Source: Kineosporiaceae bacterium SCSIO 59966
GTDB taxonomy: Bacteria; Actinomycetota; Actinomycetes; Actinomycetales; SCSIO-59966
Assembly: GCA_020881835.1 (NCBI GenBank)
Contig: CP052876.1
Location: 2,232,001 to 2,296,000, forward strand
Reading direction: 5' to 3'
Length of the DNA stretch: 64,000 bases
Below are positions 7,787 through 15,616 of the stretch, piece after piece. Both the position numbers and the translations under genes were made by a program. The notes under the pieces were generated by a model, which searched no databases, was not told the origin of the DNA, and was given only the letters and a program-made list of their open reading frames with translations. The stretch's first letter is position 1, and every line of letters begins with the position of its first letter.

Positions 7787-10438
7787 ATGCAGACACGGCA
7801 CCGACGCACCGTGGCCGCGGCAACGACGCTCCTCGTCACCGGGCTCCTCGCCCCGGTGGCGACGGCGACGAGCGCCGCGGCAGCGACCACCGACGACCTG
7901 CTCATCAGCGAGTACGTCGAGGGATCGTCGTACAACAAGGCGATCGAGATCTACAACGGCACGGACGCCGCCATCGACCTGTCGGCGTACGCGCTGGAGA
8001 TGTACTTCAACGGCAACGACACCCCGGGGCTGACCGTGGACCTGACCGGCACCGTGGAGGCCGGCGACGTCCACGTGCTGGTGAACTCCGCAGCCTCCGA
8101 GGGACTACTGGCGCTGGCTGACCAGACCGTCGGCGGAGGGTGGTTCAACGGCGACGACGCCCTCGTCCTCACCCGCGGCAACACCGTCGTCGACTCGCTC
8201 GGTCAGGTCGGCGTCGACCCGGGCAGCCAGTGGGGCACCGATCTGGTGTCGACCGCCGACAACACGCTGCGCCGTCTGCCGACGGTCTGCACCGGGGACA
8301 CGAACACCGCCGACGCCTTCGACCCCGCCGCGGAGTGGGAGGGCTTCGCAGCCGACACCTTCGACGGTCTCGGCACCCATACCGTCACCGAGTGCACCCC
8401 TGGTGGCGGGGGCGGCACCGACCCGGGCCCCGAGCCGGAGCCGCAGCTGGTGCCGGTCGGCGCCGTCCAGGGCGACGGTGACACGACCCCGCTCAACGGG
8501 CAGCGGGTGACCGTCGAGGCGGTCGTGACCGGCGACTTCCAGACCGGCGGGTTCGACGGGTTCTTCGTCCAGGACGCCGGGGACGACGACCCGGCGACCT
8601 CCGACGGCATCTTCGTCTACGCCCGCGGTGCGGTGGACGTCGCCGAGGGTGACGTCGTCCGGGTCACCGGTACTGCCGGCGAGTACTACGGCAGCACGCA
8701 GCTCAGCAGCAGGGGCGACGAGATCGAGGTGCTCGGGGCCGCCGACGTGCCGGAGCCGCTGGAGCTCAGCGTGCCGATCGGCGACGAGGAGCGCTACGAG
8801 GGGATGCTCGTGACGTTCCCGCAGGAGCTGACGATCCTCGAGTACTACAACTTCGGCCGGTACGGGGAGATCGCGCTCGGCACCGAGCGGCAGTACCAGC
8901 CGACCGCGGTGCACGAGCCCGGCAGTCCCGAGGCGGCCGCCCTGGCCGCGGCGAACGCCGAGAACCGGATCACCCTCGACGACGGCCGGAGCGTCGAGAA
9001 CCCGGACCCGGCGCGGCACCCGAACGGCGAGGAGTTCACCCTCGACAACCTCTTCCGCGGCGGGGACGTCCTGACCGACGTCACCGGCATCCTGGACTAC
9101 CGGTACAACCTGTGGCGGATCCAGCCGACGCAGCCAGCCGGCTACGAGGCCCGCAACCCGCGCCCGGACGTCCCGGAGGTCGGCGGAACCTTGCAGATGG
9201 CCTCGTACAACGTGCTGAACTACTTCACCACCCTGGACAAGCGGGGCGCCGACAGCCTCGAAGAGCTCGAGCGGCAGCAGGCGAAGATCGTCGCCGCCCT
9301 GGCGGAGATGGACGCCGACGTCTACGGCCTCGTGGAGATCGAGAACAACGGGACCGCGGTGCTCGACCTCGTCGACGCGCTCAACGAGCACATCGGGACC
9401 GACGGTTACTACGCCGCGATCGAGACCGGCGTCCTCGGTGGCGACGAGATCACCAACGCCCTCATCTACCAACCGGCCACGGTCACGCCGGTCGGAGAGT
9501 TCGCCGCGCTCGACTACGCCGACGGCCGCAACCGGCCGACGCTGCTGCAGACCTTCCAGGAGAACGCGACCGGCGCTCTCGTCGACGTCGCCGTCAACCA
9601 CCTGAAGTCGAAGGGCTCAGCGTGCGAGGAGGCGCCGGACACCGGTGACGGCCAGGGCAACTGCGCGGGCGTCCGCACCGCGGCGGCGCAGCAGATGGTG
9701 GACTGGATCGCCGGCGACCCGACCGGCAGCGGCAGCCCGAACGACCTCGTCATCGGCGACCTCAACGCCTACGACCACGAGGACGCCGTCGACGTGTTCG
9801 TCGATGCCGGTTACACCGACCTGGTCAAGGCGTTCGGCGGCGAGTACGCCTACTCGTACGTGTTCGACGGCCAGCTCGGATACCTCGACCACGCCCTGGC
9901 CAGCGCCGCCCTCACCGAGCAGGTGACCGGCGCCGCCGCCTGGCACGTCAACGCCGACGAGGTGAGTCTCATCGACTACGACACGACCTTCAAGGAGGAC
10001 GCCCAGGATGCGCTGTGGGCGCCGGACCCGTACCGGTCCTCCGACCACGACCCGATCCTCGTCGGGGTCGGGCTGGACGTCCCCGACACCACGGCCCCGG
10101 AGCTCGCCGTGTCGGTGAGCCCGGAGCGGATCTGGCCGCCGAACAACACGCTCGTGCCGGTGTCCGTGTCGGTGGAGGCCTCCGACGACAGCGGTGACGT
10201 CACCGTCGAGCTGACCGACGTCACCGCGACGTCGCCGAAGGCCTCGTGGACATCGCCGAAGGCGTCATGGGTGGTCGTCGACGACACGGAGGTCCTCGTG
10301 CGGGCGGTCAAGGGCACGCGGTACACCCTGACGTACACCGCGACGGACGCCGCCGGGAACGCCACGGTCGAGTCGGTCACCGTCGCCGTCGGGACGAACC
10401 AGGGCTGGGACCGCAAGGGCTTCACCCCCGGCCGCTGA
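7787..10438 (+). CDS. secreted ExeM/NucH-like extracellular nuclease
   Basis: This 883-residue secreted protein starts with a basic, hydrophobic signal peptide ending near Ala-Ala-Ala-Ala (residues 28-33). A lamin-tail domain (about 36-150, opening Leu-Ile-Ser-Glu-Tyr-Val-Glu-Gly) is followed by a Gly/Pro-rich linker. An OB-fold region (about 220-340) comes next. The endonuclease/exonuclease/phosphatase domain (about 470-755) has Met-Ala-Ser-Tyr-Asn-Val-Leu-Asn, Val-Glu-Ile-Glu-Asn, Gly-Asp-Leu-Asn-Ala-Tyr and Ser-Asp-His-Asp-Pro. A C-terminal Ig-like module contains two copies of Ser-Pro-Lys-Ala-Ser-Trp. The family degrades extracellular DNA. The ATG at 7787 follows AGGGA. No LPxTG sorting signal is present, so release into the medium is expected. 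Confidence 0.88.
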   Translation: MQTRHRRTVAAATTLLVTGLLAPVATATSAAAATTDDLLISEYVEGSSYNKAIEIYNGTDAAIDLSAYALEMYFNGNDTPGLTVDLTGTVEAGDVHVLVNSAASEGLLALADQTVGGGWFNGDDALVLTRGNTVVDSLGQVGVDPGSQWGTDLVSTADNTLRRLPTVCTGDTNTADAFDPAAEWEGFAADTFDGLGTHTVTECTPGGGGGTDPGPEPEPQLVPVGAVQGDGDTTPLNGQRVTVEAVVTGDFQTGGFDGFFVQDAGDDDPATSDGIFVYARGAVDVAEGDVVRVTGTAGEYYGSTQLSSRGDEIEVLGAADVPEPLELSVPIGDEERYEGMLVTFPQELTILEYYNFGRYGEIALGTERQYQPTAVHEPGSPEAAALAAANAENRITLDDGRSVENPDPARHPNGEEFTLDNLFRGGDVLTDVTGILDYRYNLWRIQPTQPAGYEARNPRPDVPEVGGTLQMASYNVLNYFTTLDKRGADSLEELERQQAKIVAALAEMDADVYGLVEIENNGTAVLDLVDALNEHIGTDGYYAAIETGVLGGDEITNALIYQPATVTPVGEFAALDYADGRNRPTLLQTFQENATGALVDVAVNHLKSKGSACEEAPDTGDGQGNCAGVRTAAAQQMVDWIAGDPTGSGSPNDLVIGDLNAYDHEDAVDVFVDAGYTDLVKAFGGEYAYSYVFDGQLGYLDHALASAALTEQVTGAAAWHVNADEVSLIDYDTTFKEDAQDALWAPDPYRSSDHDPILVGVGLDVPDTTAPELAVSVSPERIWPPNNTLVPVSVSVEASDDSGDVTVELTDVTATSPKASWTSPKASWVVVDDTEVLVRAVKGTRYTLTYTATDAAGNATVESVTVAVGTNQGWDRKGFTPGR

Positions 10439-10450
10439 CGTCTGCACGAC

Positions 10451-10497
10451 CAGGGCCGGCGGGTCCCCGCTCAGTGCGCGGTGATCCGCCGGCCCTG
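10451..10497. terminator. bidirectional hairpin between converging genes
   Basis: Two perfect 12-bp complementary arms (CAGGGCCGGCGG at 10451-10462 and its complement at 10486-10497) enclose a 23-base loop between the nuclease and the PNPOx-family gene. The right arm lies inside the last codons of the latter. There is no T-run, as is common in high-GC genomes. Confidence 0.55.
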
Positions 10498-10875
10498 CAC
10501 GACGGTCAGCGGGATCCGGACGACGACGTCCCTGATACCCGGCACCCACGGCTCGAGCCGCGCCATCATCGCGGACCGCGTCGAGGGGTCGGTGACGACC
10601 TCGGCGTTGCCGGTGACGACCACGCTCCACCCGGTGCGGGACGCCGGGCTCAGCATGTCGGCCTGGAAGGTGAGCACCTCGTCGTCCCCGGCCCGGGCCA
10701 GCCGCGAGCCCTCCGCCGTCCGGAAGAACACGGCGTCTCCCTCGAGCAGAAAGGTCACCGGCAGGACCGCGGGCAGACCGCGGTCGGCGAACACGACGCG
10801 GCCGATCGACACAGTGCCGAGAAGCGCCCGAGCCTCGACAGGGGTCAGCCTCTCGACTCGACGGGTGAGGGCCAC
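10471..10875 (-). CDS. pyridoxamine 5'-phosphate oxidase-fold flavin/F420-binding protein
   Basis: This 134-residue single-domain protein matches the small PNPOx-like split-barrel group: Val-Ser-Ile-Gly-Arg-Val-Val-Phe, then Pro-Ala-Val-Leu-Pro-Val-Thr-Phe-Leu, then Val-Phe-Phe-Arg-Thr-Ala-Glu-Gly, then Gly-Trp-Ser-Val-Val-Val-Thr-Gly. Members bind FMN, F420 or related cofactors; substrates are mostly unknown, and several belong to hypoxia/dormancy regulons. The start is GTG at 10875. A DosR-like palindrome lies 36-49 bases upstream of it, which would allow expression apart from the DUF302 gene upstream. Confidence 0.8.
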   Translation of the reverse strand: MALTRRVERLTPVEARALLGTVSIGRVVFADRGLPAVLPVTFLLEGDAVFFRTAEGSRLARAGDDEVLTFQADMLSPASRTGWSVVVTGNAEVVTDPSTRSAMMARLEPWVPGIRDVVVRIPLTVVQGRRITAH

Positions 10876-10910
10876 CCCTGCAGGCTGGGCCGTGCTGGCC
10901 GGGTGCCCTA

Positions 10911-10924
10911 GGGCCTTAGGTCCC
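10911..10924 (-). promoter_or_regulatory. possible DosR/DevR-like box
   Basis: GGGCCTTAGGTCCC is an imperfect 14-bp palindrome with the same length and outer GGG/CCC as the DosR consensus (GGGACT-WW-AGTCCC). It is 36-49 bases upstream of the PNPOx-family GTG start, a plausible promoter-proximal position. Assignment is by eye only; no DosR gene is in the window. Confidence 0.35.
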
Positions 10925-10926
10925 GG

Positions 10927-11316
10927 TCAGGACTCCAGGGTCCGCAGGGCCGCAGCGAGCCGCAGCGCGGCCTCGTCGGCCACCGACTTGAGGTCGTCGT
11001 TGCCGGTCAGCTCGACCATGGTCTGAGGGTCAATCGCCTCCACCACGGTGCGGTCACCGTCGGCGCGCACGACGACGTTGCACGGCAGCAGCAGGCCCAG
11101 ACCGGCTTCGGCGTCCAGGCCGCGCTTGGCCAGCGGCGGGTTGCACGCCCCGAGGATGAGGTAGGGGTCCATGTCGTGGTCGAGCTTCTTCTTCAACGTG
11201 GCCTGGACGTCGATCTCGGTGAGGACGCCGAATCCCTGGTCGGCGAGCGCCTCCCGGACCGCGGTCACGGTCTCCTCGAACGGGCTGTCAACGGTGACGG
11301 AGGTTCCGTAGCTCAT
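10927..11316 (-). CDS. DUF302 family protein
   Basis: This 129-residue protein shows DUF302 hallmarks: Phe-Glu-Glu-Thr-Val near the N-terminus, Gly-Phe-Gly-Val-Leu-Thr-Glu-Ile-Asp-Val, Leu-Gly-Ala-Cys-Asn-Pro-Pro-Leu-Ala, and Leu-Leu-Pro-Cys-Asn-Val-Val-Val. The two cysteines are typical of the family. DUF302 proteins often accompany thioredoxin, rhodanese and other redox or sulfur genes, as here, but their biochemical role is not established. It sits 42 bases downstream of the thioredoxin gene on the same strand and is probably cotranscribed. Confidence 0.85.
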   Translation of the reverse strand: MSYGTSVTVDSPFEETVTAVREALADQGFGVLTEIDVQATLKKKLDHDMDPYLILGACNPPLAKRGLDAEAGLGLLLPCNVVVRADGDRTVVEAIDPQTMVELTGNDDLKSVADEAALRLAAALRTLES

Positions 11317-11358
11317 CTGCTCTGCTCCTCGGGTCTCGGTTCGGGATCGGGTCGTGGC

Positions 11359-11733
11359 TCAGGCAGTCTGCCGGGCGTCCCGCTCAGCAACCTGCCGTCG
11401 GATGTCGTCCATGTCCAGTCCGCGCACTGCCTCGATGAGCTGCTCGAGGGCTGGAGCGGGCAGGGCCCCCGGCTGGGCGTGCACCAGGATCCCCTCGCGG
11501 AACGCCATGAGGGTGGGGATCGACGTGATGCCCGCGGCGGCTGCGAGCGGGCGCTCCGCCTCGGTGTCGACCTTGCCGAAGACGATGTCGGGGTGCTGCT
11601 CGGACGCCTTCTCGAAGACGGGGGCGAACATGCGGCACGGGCCGCACCAGGCAGCCCAGAAGTCGACGAGGACGATGTCGTTGCCGCGAACGGTCTGCTC
11701 GAAGTCCTCGACGGTGAGGGCGACGGTGCTCAT
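11359..11733 (-). CDS. thioredoxin
   Basis: This 124-residue cytoplasmic thioredoxin has the canonical Trp-Cys-Gly-Pro-Cys active site (Cys30, Cys33), the cis-proline in Ile-Pro-Thr, and Lys-Val-Asp-Thr-Glu. ATG 11733 was chosen because homology begins there; the open frame extends upstream but that part is low-complexity and lies between genes. It lies downstream of a rhodanese gene and upstream of DUF302, so it may reduce persulfides or protein disulfides formed in sulfur handling rather than serve as the main thioredoxin. The C-terminal extension past about residue 105 is slightly longer than usual. Confidence 0.92.
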   Translation of the reverse strand: MSTVALTVEDFEQTVRGNDIVLVDFWAAWCGPCRMFAPVFEKASEQHPDIVFGKVDTEAERPLAAAAGITSIPTLMAFREGILVHAQPGALPAPALEQLIEAVRGLDMDDIRRQVAERDARQTA

Positions 11734-11803
11734 GGCTGGGTCCTTCCTTGCGGGACGGGGTTGGTGTCGTCGAAGCCCGGTGCAGGCGCAGCGCCGGGGG
11801 CTA

Positions 11804-12163
11804 TCAGGCCACGACGCCGGGGCGGTTGCGGCCGTCGACGACTGCCCCGCCGGCGGCCTGCCAGGCTCGCATGCCGCCACGGAGGTTCACCGCGTCGATG
11901 CCCAGCTCACGCAACCTGCGGGTGGCCTGCCGCGACCGGTTGCCGCTGCGGCACACGACGACGACCTGCCGGCCCGCCCGTAGCCGCTTGGGCGCCTCCG
12001 CGATCCGCCCCAGCGGGACGTGGACGGCGTGCGGAGCGTGCCCGGCCCGCCACTCCGTGGCCTCGCGGACGTCGAGCATGACGGCCTCGCCGGCCACCAG
12101 CTCCCGGGCGGTCTCGGCGTCGACGGCCGGCAGCCGGTTGCCGAACAGGTTCCACAGTCCCAC
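11804..12163 (-). CDS. rhodanese-like sulfurtransferase
   Basis: This 119-residue single rhodanese domain has the active-site loop Cys-Arg-Ser-Gly-Asn-Arg-Ser (Cys71) and the domain-opening Val-Met-Leu-Asp-Val-Arg-Glu. The six-residue loop after cysteine fits sulfur rather than phosphate substrates. The GTG at 12163 is preceded by a near-ideal GGAGG and is preferred over longer frames reaching into the palindrome at 12199. It is the first gene of a minus-strand operon with thioredoxin, DUF302 and the PNPOx-fold protein. A persulfide-sensing repressor acting at the adjacent palindrome is a reasonable inference. Confidence 0.9.
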   Translation of the reverse strand: MGLWNLFGNRLPAVDAETARELVAGEAVMLDVREATEWRAGHAPHAVHVPLGRIAEAPKRLRAGRQVVVVCRSGNRSRQATRRLRELGIDAVNLRGGMRAWQAAGGAVVDGRNRPGVVA

Positions 12164-12198
12164 GCTTGTCCTCCAGCAGATCGGCGGCAGGTGCGACA

Positions 12199-12218
12199 AC
12201 ATACCCCCCTGGGTATGT
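12199..12218. promoter_or_regulatory. CsoR/CstR/FrmR-type operator
   Basis: Two perfect 8-bp arms, ACATACCC and GGGTATGT, flank a CCCT core, giving TACCC-CCCT-GGGTA at the centre. This is the look of operators bound by the DUF156 repressors CsoR (copper) and CstR (persulfide). It lies between the divergent rhodanese (start 12163) and methyltransferase (start 12236) genes and could control both. The rhodanese/thioredoxin content points to the persulfide-sensing type. No DUF156 gene lies in the window. Confidence 0.7.
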
Positions 12219-12235
12219 ATTCCGAAGGAGGACCT

Positions 12236-12868
12236 ATGGACGGCTCCCGGTGGGACGAGCGGTACGCGGCAGCTGACCTCGTCTGGTCGGCCGGTCCCAA
12301 CCGGTTCGTCGAGGAGGTGGCGGGGCCGCTGACGCCCGGCAGGGCCCTCGACGTCGCCGCCGGCGAGGGACGCAACGGGCTGTGGCTTGCCGAGCGGGGC
12401 TGGCAGGTGACCGCGGTGGACTTCTCCGCCGTCGGCCTGCAGCGGGCTCGCGAGCTCGCGCGGCACCGGCTCGGTGACGCCGCAGACCGGTTCGTCACGG
12501 TGCAGGCCGACGTGACTCGCTGGTCGCCGCCGGTGGCGGCGTTCGACCTCGTCGTCGTGGCCTACCTCCAGCTGCCGGCGGAGCAGCGGCGGGTCGCCCT
12601 GCGCAACGCCGCCGCCGGCACCGCCCCCCGCGGGACACTGCTCGTCGTCGCCCACGACCGGGACAACCTGACCGCAGGTGCCGGCGGCCCTCAGGACCCG
12701 GCCGTCCTGTACACGGCCGACGACGTCGTCGCCGACCTCGCCGGCAGTGGACTGGTGATCCACCGGGCGGAGCAGGTGCGACGTCCGGTACCGGCCGAGG
12801 ACGGCCCGGACCGCACGGCCCTGGACTGCCTCGTCGTCGCGGTCCGCCCTCCGGAGGACCGCCCGTGA
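12236..12868 (+). CDS. class I SAM-dependent methyltransferase (TehB-like)
   Basis: This 210-residue protein carries SAM motif I as Ala-Leu-Asp-Val-Ala-Ala-Gly-Glu-Gly-Arg-Asn (about 38-48), motif II Val-Thr-Ala-Val-Asp-Phe-Ser, and Phe-Asp-Leu-Val-Val-Val-Ala-Tyr as post-II. The Gly-Glu-Gly-Arg-Asn form and the N-terminal Trp-Asp-Glu-Arg-Tyr resemble TehB-like and small-molecule thiol/chalcogen methyltransferases. The ATG at 12236 follows AAGGAGGA. It shares the CsoR/CstR-type operator with the rhodanese operon, so methylation of a sulfur or metalloid compound is a reasonable guess, not shown. The next gene starts in its stop codon (GTGA). Confidence 0.85.
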   Translation: MDGSRWDERYAAADLVWSAGPNRFVEEVAGPLTPGRALDVAAGEGRNGLWLAERGWQVTAVDFSAVGLQRARELARHRLGDAADRFVTVQADVTRWSPPVAAFDLVVVAYLQLPAEQRRVALRNAAAGTAPRGTLLVVAHDRDNLTAGAGGPQDPAVLYTADDVVADLAGSGLVIHRAEQVRRPVPAEDGPDRTALDCLVVAVRPPEDRP

Positions 12869-13605
12869 GCCCAGCAGACCGGGATCGAGCAGACCGGGGT
12901 CGAGCAGACCGGGACCAAGGACCCTGGGGCGAGGCGCGGGACGCCGCGGACCCTGGTTCGGACATGTCTGCCTCCATCCGGTCCTCCACCCTGCGCGGGC
13001 CCTGGTTCAGCCAGCGGCCCGCGCTCACGCTCGCCGTCGCCGGGATCCTGTTCGCCGCGGTCACCGCGCTGCGGTTCGCCGGCGGCGCCGGCTCCGACAC
13101 CGTGGCCCTGCTGTACGCCCTTCCGGTGACGCTGCTCGCCGCGGCGTTCGGCCGCCAGGCTGGTGTCTGGTCAGGGCTGTTCTCGCTGCTGCTGCTCGGC
13201 GTGTGGGCGGGCGTGACGGGGGCAGGGCTGTCGCTGCTGGACTGGGCCTCCCGGGCCGTCCCGCTGCTGCTGCTCGGCTGGCTGCTCGGGGACGCGACAG
13301 ACCGGCTGCGGACGGCGGAGCGCCAGCGAGCGGCGCTGGAGGCCGCCGCGCGGCGTCACCGGGACGCCATCGAGATCAACGACACCGTCGTGCAGGGCAT
13401 GTCGTCAGCGAAGTGGGCGCTCGAGGCGGGGCGGCTCGACGTCGGCCTGGAACGGCTCTCCGAGACCCTGGAGACGAGCCGTCGGCTGGTCTCGGAGCTG
13501 CTGCGGGACTCCGGCATGGCGCCCGGCGAGCACCACGGCGGCGGCCCGGGCCCCGCTGCGGCACACCAGAACCCGGAAGGTGTCGGTAGCGACCTGACCA
13601 GGTAG
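12865..13605 (+). CDS. membrane protein with histidine-less kinase-type helix
   Basis: Up to 246 residues. An Arg/Asp-rich N-terminus (repeated Asp-Arg-x-x-Ala-Asp-Arg) precedes about four hydrophobic helices (residues 52-145) like DUF4118-type sensor membrane domains. A coiled region follows with Ile-Glu-Ile-Asn-Asp-Thr-Val-Val-Gln-Gly. That segment matches the dimerisation helix of HisKA_3 kinases (Glu-x-His-Asp-x-Val-x-Gln-Gly), but the phospho-accepting His is Asn and no ATPase domain follows. GTG 12865 overlaps the methyltransferase stop; an ATG at 12964 is an alternative start that drops the charged tail. It is probably a degenerate sensor or signalling partner; its function is unknown. 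Confidence 0.7.
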   Translation: MSPADRDRADRGRADRDQGPWGEARDAADPGSDMSASIRSSTLRGPWFSQRPALTLAVAGILFAAVTALRFAGGAGSDTVALLYALPVTLLAAAFGRQAGVWSGLFSLLLLGVWAGVTGAGLSLLDWASRAVPLLLLGWLLGDATDRLRTAERQRAALEAAARRHRDAIEINDTVVQGMSSAKWALEAGRLDVGLERLSETLETSRRLVSELLRDSGMAPGEHHGGGPGPAAAHQNPEGVGSDLTR

Positions 13606-13687
13606 ACCGGTGGAGCGATCACCCCACACTCCCTCCACCCCGCCGTGATCATGCAATCCCGCCACCCAGCCCGGTGAACGAACCGCT

Positions 13688-14809
13688 TCAGCCGGGGAAG
13701 GAGCGGTCCCCGAACAGCACCCGCCGGGCCGCGTAGCGCCCCACCGGAGTGCCCAGGACGGCGAACGCGGCGGTGACCGTCCGGTGGTCGCGCACCCCCG
13801 CCAGCACCCTGCGCAGGGCGAGCCGGCCACGGAACCGGGTCCGCAGGCTCGCTCCGTCGTAGCGCTGCAGCGCGTCTCGGCGGCCGGTGCGCAGCGCGTC
13901 GTCAAGCACGTCGACGGCCAGACCGGCCTGACGCAGGCACGGGTCGAGCCCGCCGGCAGTGAGCGGGGACACCGCACCGGCGGCGTCCCCGACCAGCAGC
14001 CCGTCCGGGCCGGCGATGCGGCGCAGCAGCCCCCCGACCGGGATCGGCCCGCCACGGCGCTCGACCTCCCCGGCGCGCCGGACGCCGACCCTGGCGGGCG
14101 CGGTGGCGGCGAACCGGTCGAGGGCGGGTCGCAACCCGGCGCGGAACCGGTCGGGGTACCCGGCGACGCCGACGTGGGCGTGCTGGCCGTCGTCGACCAC
14201 CCAGGCCAGGTACCCGGGGGCGACCCGCGGGTCGAGCAGGCAGTGGAACGAGGGCTCCTCGTCGTGAGCGGCGACGGGGTAGACCTCCTCGGCGCCGATG
14301 AGCAGCGCGGTGTTCCGGTCCAGCCCGAGGTCGCGGGCGACCCGCGAGCGGGCCCCGTCCGCGCCGACGACGAACCGCGCTCGGACGGCGTCCGGGACGC
14401 CGGACCGCTCGAGGTAGGCGACGCCGTCCGCGTCCCGGCCGCGGTAACGGGTCCCGGTGGCGACCTGGACGCCGGCTGCGGTCGCCTGCCGGGCGGCGGA
14501 CTCGTAGAGCGCGGCCATGTCGCCGACGCGGTACTCGTCCCGGCCGCTGGACAGCGGCACCGAGCGGCGCATCCCGGGCGGGTAGAGGACGACTCGCCGG
14601 ATGGGCGGCCCGAGGTGTTCCTCGGGCAGCGGGAAGTCGTCGAGCGTTCGACGCACGAAGATGCCGGTGGTCCGGACGGCTGCGGACAGTGACGTCCGCC
14701 GGTCGACGAGCAGGACGTCGTGGCCCCGCCGGGCCAGCCCGGTGGCGGTGGAGAGGCCGGCGAGACCGGCACCGACGACCAGGACGTCGACACAGGTTGC
14801 GGTCGGCAC
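13688..14809 (-). CDS. FAD-dependent oxidoreductase, geranylgeranyl-reductase type
   Basis: This is a roughly 373-residue flavoprotein. The N-terminal Rossmann motif is Val-Leu-Val-Val-Gly-Ala-Gly-Leu-Ala-Gly-Leu. Gly-Ala-Asp-Gly-Ala-Arg-Ser-Arg-Val-Ala-Arg falls mid-protein, and Gly-Leu-Leu-Val-Gly-Asp-Ala-Ala-Gly-Ala-Val-Ser-Pro lies at about 285-300. This set defines the PHBH/geranylgeranyl-reductase group, which reduces isoprenoid chains or acts on menaquinone and aromatic compounds. GTG 14809 is preferred because homology starts there; longer in-frame starts exist. It is divergent from the two-component system starting at 14921. Substrate unknown. Confidence 0.82.
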   Translation of the reverse strand: MPTATCVDVLVVGAGLAGLSTATGLARRGHDVLLVDRRTSLSAAVRTTGIFVRRTLDDFPLPEEHLGPPIRRVVLYPPGMRRSVPLSSGRDEYRVGDMAALYESAARQATAAGVQVATGTRYRGRDADGVAYLERSGVPDAVRARFVVGADGARSRVARDLGLDRNTALLIGAEEVYPVAAHDEEPSFHCLLDPRVAPGYLAWVVDDGQHAHVGVAGYPDRFRAGLRPALDRFAATAPARVGVRRAGEVERRGGPIPVGGLLRRIAGPDGLLVGDAAGAVSPLTAGGLDPCLRQAGLAVDVLDDALRTGRRDALQRYDGASLRTRFRGRLALRRVLAGVRDHRTVTAAFAVLGTPVGRYAARRVLFGDRSFPG

Positions 14810-14920
14810 CCCACCATCGTGGCTGCGCGGCACCTCCGGCGAGGTGCCGGGCGCTGTCCCTGCACAGGATCTGCACATCGCGTCCCCGCTCCGACGGCGC
14901 GGTGCTCATAGCCTGCCCCC

Positions 14921-15616
14921 ATGACACCCCGCCGCCGCGTGCTCGTCGTCGAGGACGACCCGGTGATCGCAGGGTCGGTCAGCGACCGGCTCGTCGCCGA
15001 GGGCTACCAGGTGGTCCGGGCCGTGGACGGGCCAGCGGCGGTCGCGGCGTTCGCCGCGCACTGTCCCGACGTCGTCGTCCTCGACGTCATGCTGCCCGGC
15101 TTCGACGGGCACGAGGTGTGCCGGCGCATCCAGGCCCAGCGGCCGGTGCCCGTGCTCATGCTCACCGCGCGCACGGAGGAGGCGGACGTCCTGCGCGGCC
15201 TGACCGCGGGCGCAGACGACTACCTCACCAAGCCGTTCCGGATGCGCGAGCTCGTCGCCCGGGTGGCTGCCCTGCTGCGCCGGGTGGAGCGAGCAGCGGC
15301 ACTGGTTGAGGGGCCCCGCGACCTCGGCGACCTACGCGTGGACGGCGCCGCCCGGCGGGTGTGGGTCGCCGGCCGGGAGGTGCGGCTCACGCCCACCGAG
15401 CTGGACCTGCTGCTGTACCTGGCCGCGACCCCGGGCGCGGTCGTCAGCCGCGAGCGCCTGCTCACGGAGGTCTGGGACTGGCCCGGTGCGTCCGGGACCC
15501 GCACGGTGGACAGTCACGTCAAGGGCCTGCGCGCGAAGATCGGCGCGCAGCGGGTCCGCACCGTGCACGGCGTGGGCTACGCGCTCGAGCCGGTGAGCCC
15601 CGGGCCGGAGCGGTGA
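14921..15616 (+). CDS. OmpR/PhoB-family response regulator
   Basis: This 231-residue regulator has a receiver domain with acidic pair Glu11-Asp12, phospho-acceptor Asp55 (Val-Leu-Asp-Val-Met-Leu-Pro-Gly) and Lys104 (Thr-Lys-Pro-Phe). A C-terminal winged-helix DNA-binding domain (about 135-225) contains Leu-Thr-Pro-Thr-Glu-Leu-Asp-Leu-Leu and Asp-Ser-His-Val-Lys-Gly-Leu-Arg. It overlaps the kinase start by four bases (GTGA), so the two form a pair. Targets are unknown; the neighbouring flavoprotein and membrane genes are candidates. Confidence 0.95.
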   Translation: MTPRRRVLVVEDDPVIAGSVSDRLVAEGYQVVRAVDGPAAVAAFAAHCPDVVVLDVMLPGFDGHEVCRRIQAQRPVPVLMLTARTEEADVLRGLTAGADDYLTKPFRMRELVARVAALLRRVERAAALVEGPRDLGDLRVDGAARRVWVAGREVRLTPTELDLLLYLAATPGAVVSRERLLTEVWDWPGASGTRTVDSHVKGLRAKIGAQRVRTVHGVGYALEPVSPGPER

